Assembly: GCF_001982615.1 (NCBI RefSeq) | Contig: NZ_MLCO01000026.1 | Coordinates: 1 to 35,526, forward strand | Source of the DNA: Teichococcus deserti | GTDB taxonomy: Bacteria; Pseudomonadota; Alphaproteobacteria; Acetobacterales; Acetobacteraceae | Direction of reading: 5' to 3' | Length of the DNA stretch: 35,526 nt | Part shown: positions 25,712-33,491 of the stretch, piece after piece | Position numbering within the stretch: the stretch's first letter is position 1 | Layout: the number at the start of each line of letters is the position of its first letter | The notes under the pieces: generated by a model | The model's input: the letters and a program-made list of their open reading frames with translations, nothing else | The model's database searches: none | Told to the model about the DNA's origin: nothing | Program-made: the position numbers and the translations under genes

Positions 25712-27021
25712 TGTCCCGCCGCCACGACCGCATGATCATGGTCGCCTTCTCCGACCCCAATGCGCTGTACCAGGGCAACCCGGAACGCCAGCGCGATCCG
25801 CAGCGCTTCGGCTTCGCCAATTTCGTGGCGCATGCGAAGCTCGCCGAAAGCGCCGGCTTCGACGCCATCTTCAAGCCCGACTTCCTGGGTTTCGACATCG
25901 CCAAGGGCAGCGTGCGGCCGCGCCCGGGCTTCGAGCCGCTGACCCTGCTCAGCGCGCTGTCGCAGCACACGCGGCGGCTCGGGCTGATCATCACGGAATC
26001 GACCTCCTTCAACGAGCCCTACAACGTCGCGCGCTACTTCACCTCGCTCGACAACATCAGCGACGGCCGCGCCAGCTGGAACGTGGTGACCTCCTATTAC
26101 GGGGAGGGCAATTTCGGCGATGGCAGGCTGCTGCCGCTGGCCGAGCGCTACCGCAAGGCCGAGGAGTTCATGCAGGTCGCCTACAGGCTGTGGGAGGGCT
26201 GGGAGCCGGGCGCGGTCGGCTTCGATGCGCGCGGCCCGGTCTTCGACGCCCGCCGCATCCACGAGACCAACTTCGCCGGCGACTTCTTCCAGGTGAAGGA
26301 GCCGCTGGACATCCCGCCCGGGCCGCAGCGCCGGCCGGTGATCGTCCAGGCCGGCGCCTCGGAGGAAGGGCTGGACTTCGCCGCGCGCCATGCCGAGATC
26401 GTCTTCGCCGCCGCCCCCGACCAGGAGACCGGCGCCGAATTCTATGCCGACCTGAAGCGGCGCGTGGTCGCGGCCGGGCGCGATGCGGCACGGCTGAAGA
26501 TCCTGCCAGGGCTGAACATTTTTGTCGGTGACAGCCAGGGGGAAGCGGACGATCTGTACCAGTCGCAGTTCAGCGACCGGGCGCTGCTGGCCTATCGCGA
26601 CAAGCTGGTGCGCGAGGCGCCGCTGTTCCGCATCGGGCAGCTCGATCTCGACGAGCGCATCCCGGCCGAGGCGGTGCCTACGGAAGCCGCGCTGCATCAG
26701 GTCGAGCGCCGCCGCAGCCGCGGCCTGCTGCTGCGCAAGTATCTCAGCCGGCCGGACCAGACGCTGCGGCGCTTCCTGTCCGATGTCTTCGAGTTCGGGC
26801 ATCTGACGCTGATCGGCACGCCGGCCCGCATCGCCGGAGACCTGGAAAGCTGGTTCGAGGCGCAGGCGGCCGACGGCTTCGTGCTGAAGGGCGGCAATTC
26901 CTTCCCGCGCGTGGCGGGGGAGATCATGCCGATCCTGCGCGAGCGCGGCCTGCTGCGCCCCCCCGAGGAAGAAGGGCTGACCTTCCGCCAGGCGCTGTTC
27001 GGCGACGCCCGGCCCGGATGA
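25711..27021 (+). CDS. LLM-class FMN-dependent monooxygenase, NtaA/SnaA/DszA family (third LLM enzyme)
   Basis: 436 residues; the ATG overlaps the ATPase stop by one base and follows GGGAGGAGAAG. Family features: ESAGFDAIFKPDFLGFD, ISDGRASWNVVTSYYGEGNF, RRPVIVQAGASEEGLDFAAR and DGFVLKGGNSFPRVAGEI. It belongs to the same broad family as the 11916-13256 enzyme but is clearly a different paralogue. Being last in the transporter operon, it likely acts on the compound imported by importer 2. A partner FMN reductase is required by family chemistry and is not in the window. Confidence 0.92.
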
Positions 27022-27038
27022 CGTTTCCGCGCAGCCGG

Positions 27039-27063
27039 TAGGCCGGCGCCGCGCGGCGGCCTA
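27039..27063. terminator. Hairpin between the importer operon and amn
   Basis: TAGGCCG (27039-27045) and CGGCCTA (27057-27063) form a perfect 7-bp stem with a GC-rich loop. It lies 18 bp after the monooxygenase stop and ends 11 bp before the amn start. It may end the long rightward operon or shape the amn leader. There is no T-run. Confidence 0.35.
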
Positions 27064-27073
27064 TCTTCGCCGC

Positions 27074-28564
27074 ATGAGCCGAGACCCTGCCGCCGTCCCC
27101 AGTTCCCCCCTGGCCTGCGCCACCGCCGAGGAAGCCGTCGACCGGCTGGAGGCGCTCTACGAGGCCGCCGTCGCCGCCGAGCGCGCGGCGCTGGACCGCT
27201 TCGTCGACCAGCGCATCCCGCCGACACCCGAGGAGCGCGCGGCCTTCCGCTATCCCGGCCTCTGGCTGCGCTGGGCGCCGGAAGGGCCGCCGCCGCAGGT
27301 GCGCCGCTCCTGGGCCAAGCTGCAGGTCTCCGGCGACTATGCCACCACCATCACCAACCCGGCCGCCTTCCGCCCCTATCTGCTGGAGCAGCTGCGGCCG
27401 CTGATCGCCGAATACGGCGCGACGCTCGAGGTCGGGCCGAGCAGCCAGGAAATCCCCTACCCCTATGTGCTGGAAGGCGGCGACGAGCTGGCGCGCGGCG
27501 GCGTCTCGGCCGCCGAGCTCGCGCGGCATTTCCCGGTGCCGATGCTGTCGGCCGTCGGCGACGAGGTGGCGGACGGGCTGTGGCGTTTCCGCGACGGCGC
27601 GCCGCGGCCGATGGCGCTGTTCGACGCGGCCCGCGTCGACTATTCGCTGCGCCGGCTGCAGCACTACACCGGCACCGACTGGCGGCACGTGCAGCCCTGG
27701 ATCCTGCTGACCAACTACCAGCGCTATATCGGGCAGTTCGTCGACTGGGCGCTGGCCGAGCTGCGCCGCGCGGACGGCGACTACACCGCCCTGGTGCTGC
27801 CTGGCGGCGCCGTGATCACCCGCGGCCATGCCCCGGAAGCGGCCGCGCGGCTGGTCGCCGAGGCGCCCTGGCAGCGCTTCCAGATGCCGGCCTACCACCT
27901 GCTGCGCGGCGAAGGGCGCAACGGGCTGACCATCGTCAATATCGGCGTCGGCCCCTCCAACGCCAAGACGATCAGCGACCACCTGGCGGTCACCCGGCCG
28001 CATTGCTGGCTGATGATCGGCCATTGCGGCGGGCTGCGGCAGAGCCAGGAGATCGGCGACTACGTACTCGCCCATGGCTACCTCCGCCGCGACCGCATCC
28101 TGGACGACCTGCTGCCGCCGGAGATCCCGGTCCCGGCGCTGGCCGAGGTGCAGGTGGCGCTGCAGCAGGCCGCGGCGCAGGTCACCGGCGAGGCCGGCGA
28201 GGCGCTGAAGCGGCGGCTGCGCACCGGCACCGTGGTCTCCTATGACGACCGCAACTGGGAACTGCGCTGGTCGCAGGAGCGGCTGCGCATCAACCTGTCG
28301 CGTGCCATCGGCGTCGACATGGAAAGCGGCACGCTGGCGGCGCAGGGCTACCGGCTGCGGGTGCCCTATGGCACGCTGCTCTGCGTCTCCGACAAGCCGC
28401 TGCATGGCGAGATCAAGCTGCCCGGCGCCGCCACCGCCTTCTACCAGCGCGCGGTCAGCGAGCATCTGGCGATCGGCATCGCCACCTTCGGCATCCTGCG
28501 CCAGCAGCTGACCGCGCTGCATTCGCGCAAGCTGCGCGCCTTCGACGAGCCGCCCTTCCGCTGA
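27074..28564 (+). CDS. amn: AMP nucleosidase
   Basis: 496 residues, the usual length. The enzyme hydrolyses AMP to adenine and ribose 5-phosphate in the cytoplasm, adjusting adenylate pools. The N-terminal regulatory domain is followed by a nucleoside-phosphorylase-like catalytic domain. Highly conserved stretches are intact: IGVGPSNAKTISDHLAVTRP, MIGHCGGLRQSQEIGDYVLA, AIGVDMESGTLAAQGYRLRV and GTLLCVSDKPLHGEIKLPGA, with the M-E-S and S-D-K-P motifs that define the base and ribose sites. It is monocistronic by spacing and orientation and has no obvious link to the transport cluster. Confidence 0.95.
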   Translation: MSRDPAAVPSSPLACATAEEAVDRLEALYEAAVAAERAALDRFVDQRIPPTPEERAAFRYPGLWLRWAPEGPPPQVRRSWAKLQVSGDYATTITNPAAFRPYLLEQLRPLIAEYGATLEVGPSSQEIPYPYVLEGGDELARGGVSAAELARHFPVPMLSAVGDEVADGLWRFRDGAPRPMALFDAARVDYSLRRLQHYTGTDWRHVQPWILLTNYQRYIGQFVDWALAELRRADGDYTALVLPGGAVITRGHAPEAAARLVAEAPWQRFQMPAYHLLRGEGRNGLTIVNIGVGPSNAKTISDHLAVTRPHCWLMIGHCGGLRQSQEIGDYVLAHGYLRRDRILDDLLPPEIPVPALAEVQVALQQAAAQVTGEAGEALKRRLRTGTVVSYDDRNWELRWSQERLRINLSRAIGVDMESGTLAAQGYRLRVPYGTLLCVSDKPLHGEIKLPGAATAFYQRAVSEHLAIGIATFGILRQQLTALHSRKLRAFDEPPFR

Positions 28565-28570
28565 GCGGGC

Positions 28571-28592
28571 TGCCTGCTGAAGGACGCAGGCA
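28571..28592 (+). terminator. Putative amn transcription terminator hairpin
   Basis: TGCCTGC (28571-28577) pairs perfectly with GCAGGCA (28586-28592) around an eight-base loop, seven bases after the amn stop. The following sequence (ATCCC) is not a T-run, so termination efficiency is uncertain. Confidence 0.45.
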
Positions 28593-28600
28593 ATCCCATC

Positions 28601-28656
28601 GGACTGCTTGCTTGATCGCGGGATCCAGGCTTGTCGGGGATTCCACCTCAAGCCAT
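28601..28656. repeat. Dispersed intergenic repeat, copy 1
   Basis: This ~55-bp stretch closely resembles 32004-32057. Both share GGATCCAGGCTT or GCGATCCAGGCTTTTCGG-like cores and end in CTCA-GCCAT. Within it GATC-GCGG-GATC can form a short hairpin. It fills the gap between amn and the opposing FecR gene and does not code for protein. It is a candidate member of a REP-like family in this genome. Confidence 0.55.
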
Positions 28657-28678
28657 GGCGCTCTGTGCCCGGCTGCCG

Positions 28679-29707
28679 TCAGGCGCTGCCGACCATCACG
28701 AGATAGGGCGAGACCTCGCGCACCCGGCCGCCGAGCGGCGCGACCGCCTGGCGGATGGCGGCCGGGATGTCGCGCAGGTCATAGGCGTCGCTGACCCGCG
28801 CCTCGCCAAGCGCCCTGTCGCGCAGCCAGAGCAGCCCGGGCAGGTAGCGGCCGAGCTCGGCCAGCACGGCGCGCAGCGGCGTGTCCTCGGCGACCAGCCG
28901 GTGGTGGCGCCAGGCCAGGGCCCGGGCCAGCGGCGCGTGCGGCGCCAGCGGCGCGCCATCGGCCAGCGACAGGGTCAGGCTCTGCCGCGCCTCCAGCGCG
29001 AAGTCGCGGGCGATGCCGGCCGCGGGGGCATAGCGGGCGCGGGCCTGGCCGTCCTCCAGCGCGATCTCCAGCCGGTCGCCAAGGAAGCGCAGGTTGATCG
29101 CAGCCCCGGGGGCGGAGACCTCCACCACGCCGCAGCGCAGCAGAAGGGGACGTGCCACCGCACGCGCCACGGCGATGAAGGCCTGGCCCTGCAGCAGCCG
29201 CAGCCGCCGCCCGGCGGCGGAAAACTCCAGCGCGACGGCGGTCGCCGTGTCCAGCTCCAGCCGCGAGCCGTCCGGCAGCTGCAGCGCCCGGGTCTCGCCG
29301 GCGCTGGTGCGGAGATCGGCCTGCAGCCGCTGCCACAGTGCGCCGCCCAGCCCGGGCGCGGCGAGCAGCGCGCCGGCGGCCAGCGCACCGCCGCCGGTGG
29401 CCAGCAGCAGGCCGCGCCGGCCCTGGGCGCGGATCGGCCGCGCCGGCAGCGGTGGCGGGAGGGTCGACCGGACGGGTGGCAAGGGGGGCGGCCAGGCGGG
29501 CGGCAGCTCGCGGATCGCCTGGCCCATGGCCAGCCAGGTGAGTTCCGCCCGCGCCCAGGCCTCGCGGTGCTGCGGCGCCTCGGCCATCCAGCGCTTCCAC
29601 GCCTGGCGCAGCGCCGCATCCTGCGGTGCCTCGCGCATCTCCATCAGGAAGGTCAGCGCCTGCTCCCACAGGAGATCGGGCGCGGGATCGGGATCGGTCG
29701 GGGCCAT
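28679..29707 (-). CDS. FecR-like anti-sigma/signal-transducing membrane protein
   Basis: 342 residues from the ATG at 29707 (MAPTDPDPAPDLLWEQALTF); the upstream extension is not family-like. The N-terminal 50 residues match the FecR N-terminal domain (W-x-MAEAPQHREAWARAELTW). One membrane segment follows (LLLATGGGALAAGALLAAPG). Then comes the periplasmic FecR domain (RALQLPDGSRLELDTATAVA, LLQGQAFIAVA) and a C-terminal STN-like region (VAEDTPLRAVLAELGRYLPG). FecR proteins relay a TonB-receptor signal to an ECF sigma factor. Neither a fecI-type gene nor a TonB receptor lies within reach upstream or downstream here. The gene is therefore an orphan in this window. Confidence 0.85.
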   Translation of the reverse strand: MAPTDPDPAPDLLWEQALTFLMEMREAPQDAALRQAWKRWMAEAPQHREAWARAELTWLAMGQAIRELPPAWPPPLPPVRSTLPPPLPARPIRAQGRRGLLLATGGGALAAGALLAAPGLGGALWQRLQADLRTSAGETRALQLPDGSRLELDTATAVALEFSAAGRRLRLLQGQAFIAVARAVARPLLLRCGVVEVSAPGAAINLRFLGDRLEIALEDGQARARYAPAAGIARDFALEARQSLTLSLADGAPLAPHAPLARALAWRHHRLVAEDTPLRAVLAELGRYLPGLLWLRDRALGEARVSDAYDLRDIPAAIRQAVAPLGGRVREVSPYLVMVGSA

Positions 29708-30321
29708 GGCGTCGCAGGTCAGGGCGGGAATGGCAGCTTGGATGGCCGTTCCCCGGGCAAGGCCGGCCAATGCCAGGGTGGCCGGACGGACCCCCCGCCC
29801 ATCCCCTACAATCTGTTGCCAGCCCCTGCCAGCACCTTCATGCAGGTTGTTGAAAATACACCCTCTGCTACCACAAGCGGGGCCGCCTGGGCTCACCCGA
29901 TCAGCAGCCGGCGCGGGCGCCCCGGGCGGCGTCCGTCATCTCGCCGCGCAGCGGCCTGCCGCGGCTGACCAGGCTCACCGGCACCTGGGTCGCCCAGATC
30001 ACCGGCACCTGCGCCGCCTCGCCGATCCGGCTCGGCCCGGCGCACGATCCCGGTGGACGATCCAGGCCGGGCACAGCGCTCCGCCGCGCCGGTGCCGGCC
30101 GGTTTCGACAGGCCGGTCGAGGCCCTGCTGGACGCGCAGCGCCCCTTCCCGAACGGCGACCCCGCCTTCGCCCTGGCACGGCGCCGGCAAGCCGCGGGGC
30201 CGCCGCCGCCGCGGGCGGTGACCGTCTCCTGCCGGTGCGCCGCATTGCCCCGCGCTGCGTCCGCGCCGCAGCCATCCGGACGATGCCGCCTTCGTCCCGG
30301 GGCGGCGGCCTGGGCCGCGGC
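29708..30321. other. 614-bp region without an intact gene
   Basis: Between the FecR gene and the ferritin-like gene no complete conserved gene was found. It contains a pyruvate-kinase-like fragment on the minus strand (29901-30020). The remaining open frames are proline/arginine-rich and look like non-coding high-GC shadows. One short plus-strand stretch (about 30050-30200, reading GFDRPVEALLDAQRPFPNGD) has protein-like composition but no recognised family. The stretch 29815-29880 is AT-richer and could hold the fecR promoter. The region looks like decaying DNA. Confidence 0.5.
29901..30020 (-). pseudogene. Pyruvate kinase remnant (C-terminal-domain-proximal fragment)
   Basis: A 39-codon stretch on the minus strand reads EAAQVPVIWATQVPVSLVSR and then GRPLRGEMTDAARGARAGC before a TGA. 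It follows the highly conserved pyruvate kinase segment of the form PVIWATQ-(VLE)-L-(x)-G-P-S-RAE-(I/V)-TDAA-(M)-RAEC almost position by position. Sequence on both sides, in any frame, does not continue the family, and the catalytic N-terminal barrel is absent. It is too short to function and is best read as the eroded remains of a pyk gene of the long alphaproteobacterial type. Confidence 0.6.
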
Positions 30322-30762
30322 TCAGCCGGGATTGGCCATCCAGTCGCGGTGCCGCAGCGCATCCGCCTGGGCGCGGCGGAAGAGCGCCTGCGCTTCCGGC
30401 GTCGCCTCGGGATGCGCCGCCGCGCGCTCATAGGCGATGACCGTGTCGTCCTCCTGCCCGCGCATGGCGGCGAGGATGGCGCCGTCGCCCTGCAGCCCGG
30501 CCAGCGCCGCCTGGCCGGGCGTCCGCGGCGTCGGGGCGCCGGCCTCGCGCCGCGGGCGCAGCTGCATCCGCCCGGCCAGCAGCGCCAGGGCGGCGAGCTG
30601 GCGGTCGTGGTCGGTGCGGAAGCTGGCGACGGCGGCGCGGGCCACAGGGTTGTCGAGCCGCGCCATTCCCTGGTCGTAGCGGGCGATGGCCTCGTGCTCG
30701 AGCAGCAGCAGGCTTTCGACGAGGCCAGGCAGGCCCGTCTCGATACCGACCTTGGTGGTCAT
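30322..30762 (-). CDS. Ferritin-like four-helix protein (DUF2383/PA2169-like)
   Basis: 146 residues from the ATG at 30762 (MTTKVGIETGLPGLVESLLL), preceded by AGGGAG. Two long helices rich in Glu and His suggest a ferritin-like bundle: ESLLLLEHEAIARYDQGMAR plus FRTDHDRQLAALALLAGRM in the first half, AAMRGQEDDTVIAYERAAA and AQADALRHRDWMANPG in the second. The family is often stress-associated, and the carboxylate/histidine pattern could bind metal, but this is not proven for this protein. It is monocistronic and faces away from the Crp/Fnr gene. Confidence 0.75.
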   Translation of the reverse strand: MTTKVGIETGLPGLVESLLLLEHEAIARYDQGMARLDNPVARAAVASFRTDHDRQLAALALLAGRMQLRPRREAGAPTPRTPGQAALAGLQGDGAILAAMRGQEDDTVIAYERAAAHPEATPEAQALFRRAQADALRHRDWMANPG

Positions 30763-31222
30763 GGCGTCGCTCCCTGGCGCGACGCCTGCCTGCCGGATGG
30801 CGGGGCGCGCGCCATCGGGAAACCACCGCCCGGCGCCGCAGTTCCAGGCGCCGGAGAAAATGCCGCCGGAGACATGCCACCGGACCGGGATCACCGCGGC
30901 GGCCGGCCCCATCTTCAAGAAGACAGCCGGCCTGCACGTCGATCTTGGCGAACAGGCCGATGATCAGGAAAAATCCTGCGCCGGGCGCCGACAGCAGCAG
31001 TGTCGCGAATACATAACATATGTAGTTGCTGGCCTGCCCCGCCTTCGGCAGTTGCCGAGCAGGGACCACGATCGAACGAGCCTCCTCTGACACGACTGAC
31101 CTTGACGACCCCGCTGCACCGCGCCGGAGCGCGCCGGCGGTGACCCGCTTCGCCCATCCGCCGATCCACCTGCCGGGCGGCACCCTTTGGCGCGCGCCGG
31201 AGGCTGCCATGTCCGGCGGCCG
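30763..31222. other. 460-bp divergent region between the ferritin-like and Crp/Fnr genes
   Basis: No intact gene seen. On the minus strand, about 30928-31027, one frame encodes a membrane-helix-like stretch (YVFATLLLSAPGAGFFLIIG, then LFAKIDVQAG) but has no ATG, GTG or TTG start in frame nearby, so it is either a remnant or chance. The AT-rich segment 30960-31030 includes a dyad (31010-31024) and is where promoters for the two divergent genes are most likely. No FNR-type TTGAT-N4-ATCAA box was found. Confidence 0.5.
31010..31024. promoter_or_regulatory. Dyad TACATA-ACA-TATGTA
   Basis: A perfect 6+3+6 inverted repeat in a short AT-rich island between the divergent ferritin-like and Crp/Fnr genes. 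It is an operator candidate. The binding protein is unknown, and the arms do not match the consensus of Crp or Fnr. Confidence 0.35.
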
Positions 31223-31963
31223 ATGAGCGACGCCTTGCAAGAGCTTCCTCCGCCGGCGCTGCCGCCGGAGATCGCTGCGCTGCTGCAGCGGCTGCACCGC
31301 CTGGCGCCGCTGGAGGAGGCCGATGTCGCGCAGGTCGCGGCGCTCGCCCGCCAGGCGCCGCGCGAGACCGGACCGCGGCAGGAGCTGCGCGCCGAGGGCA
31401 TCCGCGGCGCGCCGCTGCTGCTGCTGTCCGGCTGGGCCTGCCGCATCCGCATCCTGCCCGACGGACGGCGGCAGATCGTCAGCTTCCTGCTGCCCGGCGA
31501 CATCATCGGCCGGCAGCAGCCCTCGCTGGCCGAGCTCTGCAGCATCGCGAGCCTCACCCGGCTGCGCCATGTCGACGCCTCGCCGCTGTTCGTGGCGACG
31601 CCCGAAGGCGGGCTGGCCCGGGCGCTGCACGCGCTGGCGCTGCAGGACGTGGCGCAGCTGCGCGACCAGGTGGTGCGGCTGGGACGGCAGATGGCGCATG
31701 AGCGGCTGGCCAGCCTGCTGCTGGAATTCGAGGCGCGGCTGGGCGCTGCCGGCCTTGCCGGCGACGGCCGCTTCGCCATGCCGCTGACCCAGGAGGTGCT
31801 GGCCGATGCGCTCGGCCTCAGCGTCGTGCATCTGAACCGCACGCTGCAGCAGCTGCGGCGCGAGGGGCTGATCGCCCTGAAGGGCCGGGTGGTGACGCTG
31901 CGCCAGACTGCGGCGCTGCGCGCCATCGCCGACTGGCAGCCGCCGCCGCAGCTCCCGGACTAG
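31223..31963 (+). CDS. Crp/Fnr-family transcriptional regulator
   Basis: 246 residues from the ATG at 31223 (MSDALQELPPPALPPEIAAL). Residues 25-140 form a cyclic-nucleotide-binding-like fold (LLSGWACRIRILPDGRRQIV, SFLLPGDIIG), a long dimerisation helix follows, and residues 175-230 carry the Crp-type helix-turn-helix (MPLTQEVLADALGLSVVHLN, RTLQQLRREGLI). No N-terminal cysteine cluster for an Fe-S centre is visible, so it is unlike true Fnr. It resembles the alphaproteobacterial Crp/Fnr group with unknown ligands. Targets may include the adjacent divergent gene, by position only. Confidence 0.88.
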   Translation: MSDALQELPPPALPPEIAALLQRLHRLAPLEEADVAQVAALARQAPRETGPRQELRAEGIRGAPLLLLSGWACRIRILPDGRRQIVSFLLPGDIIGRQQPSLAELCSIASLTRLRHVDASPLFVATPEGGLARALHALALQDVAQLRDQVVRLGRQMAHERLASLLLEFEARLGAAGLAGDGRFAMPLTQEVLADALGLSVVHLNRTLQQLRREGLIALKGRVVTLRQTAALRAIADWQPPPQLPD

Positions 31964-32003
31964 AGCCGCCGGGCGTCGGACGAACGAAGCCTATCGGCGC
32001 GAA

Positions 32004-32057
32004 GGACCTTGCTGGATCGGGCGATCCAGGCTTTTCGGTGGGTCCGCCTCACGCCAT
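32004..32057. repeat. Dispersed intergenic repeat, copy 2
   Basis: This stretch matches 28601-28656 over about 54 positions with scattered differences, in the same orientation. It contains GGATCG-GG-CGATCC, which can fold into a small hairpin. It lies between the convergent ends of the Crp/Fnr gene and the small gene at 32072, so it may double as a bidirectional transcript end. Confidence 0.55.
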
Positions 32058-32071
32058 CACGCCCTCGCCGA

Positions 32072-32287
32072 TCAGGGCTTGCGCAGCGTCGGCAGACGCA
32101 GCTCGAAGAAGCGCACGGCATCCGCCTCGTTCAGGAAGATCCAGGGATCGGCCGAACGATCGGGGTCGTGGACGGCCCAGAGCGCATAGCCCTCCGCCCG
32201 CTCGGGTGGGGAGTGGCGCAGCTCCAGGCCGGCCACGCGGCGCAGCACGGTGAAGCCGGAGGGCGGGAAGGCGGCGCTGCGGCTCAT
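32072..32287 (-). CDS. Small hypothetical protein, 71 aa
   Basis: 71 residues, MSRSAAFPPSGFTVLRRVAG onwards, ending in FLNEADAVRFFELRLPTLRKP. The balanced composition and mixed strand/helix pattern (YALWAVHDPDRSADPWIFLN) look protein-like, unlike the arginine-rich alternative frames. No family recognised. It is convergent with the Crp/Fnr gene. Confidence 0.6.
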   Translation of the reverse strand: MSRSAAFPPSGFTVLRRVAGLELRHSPPERAEGYALWAVHDPDRSADPWIFLNEADAVRFFELRLPTLRKP

Positions 32288-32522
32288 CGGCGGGCTCCTC
32301 CGGTCGCCGCGCCGGGAGGGCCGGGAGCGCGCCGGCCGGCGACGCCAGCACGCAGCGTTCTACCCTTCCGTTAAAGCTCCGGCGCCGCGCCGTCATTCAG
32401 CTATGTTAACGACGCGCCCCCCCGGGACGGCACCCGCGCAATCATTTCGACATCGTGATTTCTGTTTGCGAAACCGGCTTCCGTACAAGGGGCGCCATCT
32501 CTCCTCGAAGGAACGGGTCGCG

Positions 32523-32795
32523 ATGGATCTCCTGGGCAAGGTGCGCTTCTGCCGCCTGCAGCCGGCCGTCACCGGCGCGCGCCCGGCCTGGCCGCTGCCC
32601 GGCCGGCCCGGCCAGCCGCCAGCCTGCCAGTACGGCCCGCACTGCCTGCTGCGCGGCGCCGAGCAAAAATGGTTCCTCTGGACCACCGCGCATCTCTGGA
32701 TGGCCGCCGACGGCGCCGAGATGAGCGCCGAGGATGCCGCGCTGGAATGGCAGTATCTCGGCCCGGCCTCGCTGGCGCCGGGCCTGCCGCTCTGA
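32523..32795 (+). CDS. Small hypothetical protein, 90 aa
   Basis: 90 residues from the ATG at 32523 (MDLLGKVRFCRLQPAVTGAR), preceded by GAAGGAACGG. Two tryptophan-rich stretches (EQKWFLWTTAHLWMAADGAE) and three cysteines (QPPACQYGPHCLL) are present. Longer upstream frames are not plausible. Function unknown. Confidence 0.6.
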   Translation: MDLLGKVRFCRLQPAVTGARPAWPLPGRPGQPPACQYGPHCLLRGAEQKWFLWTTAHLWMAADGAEMSAEDAALEWQYLGPASLAPGLPL

Positions 32796-32862
32796 GCCGG
32801 GATCAGCCGCGCTCCGGCCGCGCCAGCACCCGCACGCCCTCGATCGTCTGCGGCTTGGCCCC

Positions 32863-33438
32863 TCAGCGAAGGTCGTGCAGGTCGCGGCCCAATGGCGGGG
32901 TCACGCTGAACTCGGAAAACTCGACCTCCAGCCCCGCCCCCTCCGGGCTGCAGGCCATCGGCCCGACGGCGCAGGGCGCATCGCCCGGGAAGGGGCAAAG
33001 CCGCAGCAGCGGCCAGCGCCTGCCATCGGCCGAGGCCTGCAGCCGCAGCACCCCGCCCGCCAGCGTGGCGCGCAGCCAGACGTCCGAAGCATCGCCAGGG
33101 AAGGCGCCGGTGGCCCAGTCGGAATGGCCGAGGGTCAGCACGCTGCCCAGCATCGCCTCGCCATCCGACAGCTCGATCCCCGCCTTGATCCAGGCCTCCG
33201 GCCCGCGCCGCAGCATCAGGCCGGCCTGGTCGTAGAGCGCCGCATAGCGGCCGCGGATGCGCAAGGTGGCGGTGAAGTCGCCCGGCACGCTGCGTCCGAA
33301 GAAATGCCCGCTGTCGCGGGTGAAGCCGTAATGCGTCTGCCGCCAGAAGTCGCTGCCGGGCGCGGTGGTGACGCGCAGCCCGTCCGCTGTCTCCGCCCAG
33401 GCCGGCGGCGGGTTCAACCAGGCGCATCCTTCGAACAT
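32863..33438 (-). CDS. DUF1349-family protein
   Basis: 191 residues beginning MFEGCAWLNPPPAWAETADG. The DUF1349 pattern is clear: GSDFWRQTHYGFTRDSGHFF, YAALYDQAGLMLRRGPEAWI, KAGIELSDGEAMLGSVLTLG, SDWATG. The family adopts a concanavalin-like beta-sandwich with unproven function. Its start is 53 bp after the YeeE/YedE stop on the same strand, with a strong hairpin in the gap, so it may be read through from that operon at a reduced level. Confidence 0.85.
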   Translation of the reverse strand: MFEGCAWLNPPPAWAETADGLRVTTAPGSDFWRQTHYGFTRDSGHFFGRSVPGDFTATLRIRGRYAALYDQAGLMLRRGPEAWIKAGIELSDGEAMLGSVLTLGHSDWATGAFPGDASDVWLRATLAGGVLRLQASADGRRWPLLRLCPFPGDAPCAVGPMACSPEGAGLEVEFSEFSVTPPLGRDLHDLR

Positions 33439-33451
33439 TTTTGGCCATTCC

Positions 33452-33489
33452 CCCGCTGCGGGGATCGATCATGCCGATCCCGCGGCGGG
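33452..33489. terminator. Large imperfect hairpin between the YeeE/YedE and DUF1349 genes
   Basis: CCCGCTGCGGGGATCG (33452-33467) pairs with CGATCCCGCGGCGGG (33475-33489), about 14 base pairs with one mismatch and one bulge around a seven-base loop. It starts three bases beyond the stop codon of the YeeE/YedE gene. There is no T-run after it on the minus strand. It could act as a partial terminator or an mRNA-stabilising structure. Confidence 0.5.
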
Positions 33490-33491
33490 AC

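Noticed and set aside
30053-30433. Plus-strand 126-codon frame
   Set aside because: Only a short part looks protein-like, no family is recognised, and the rest is antisense to the ferritin-like gene.
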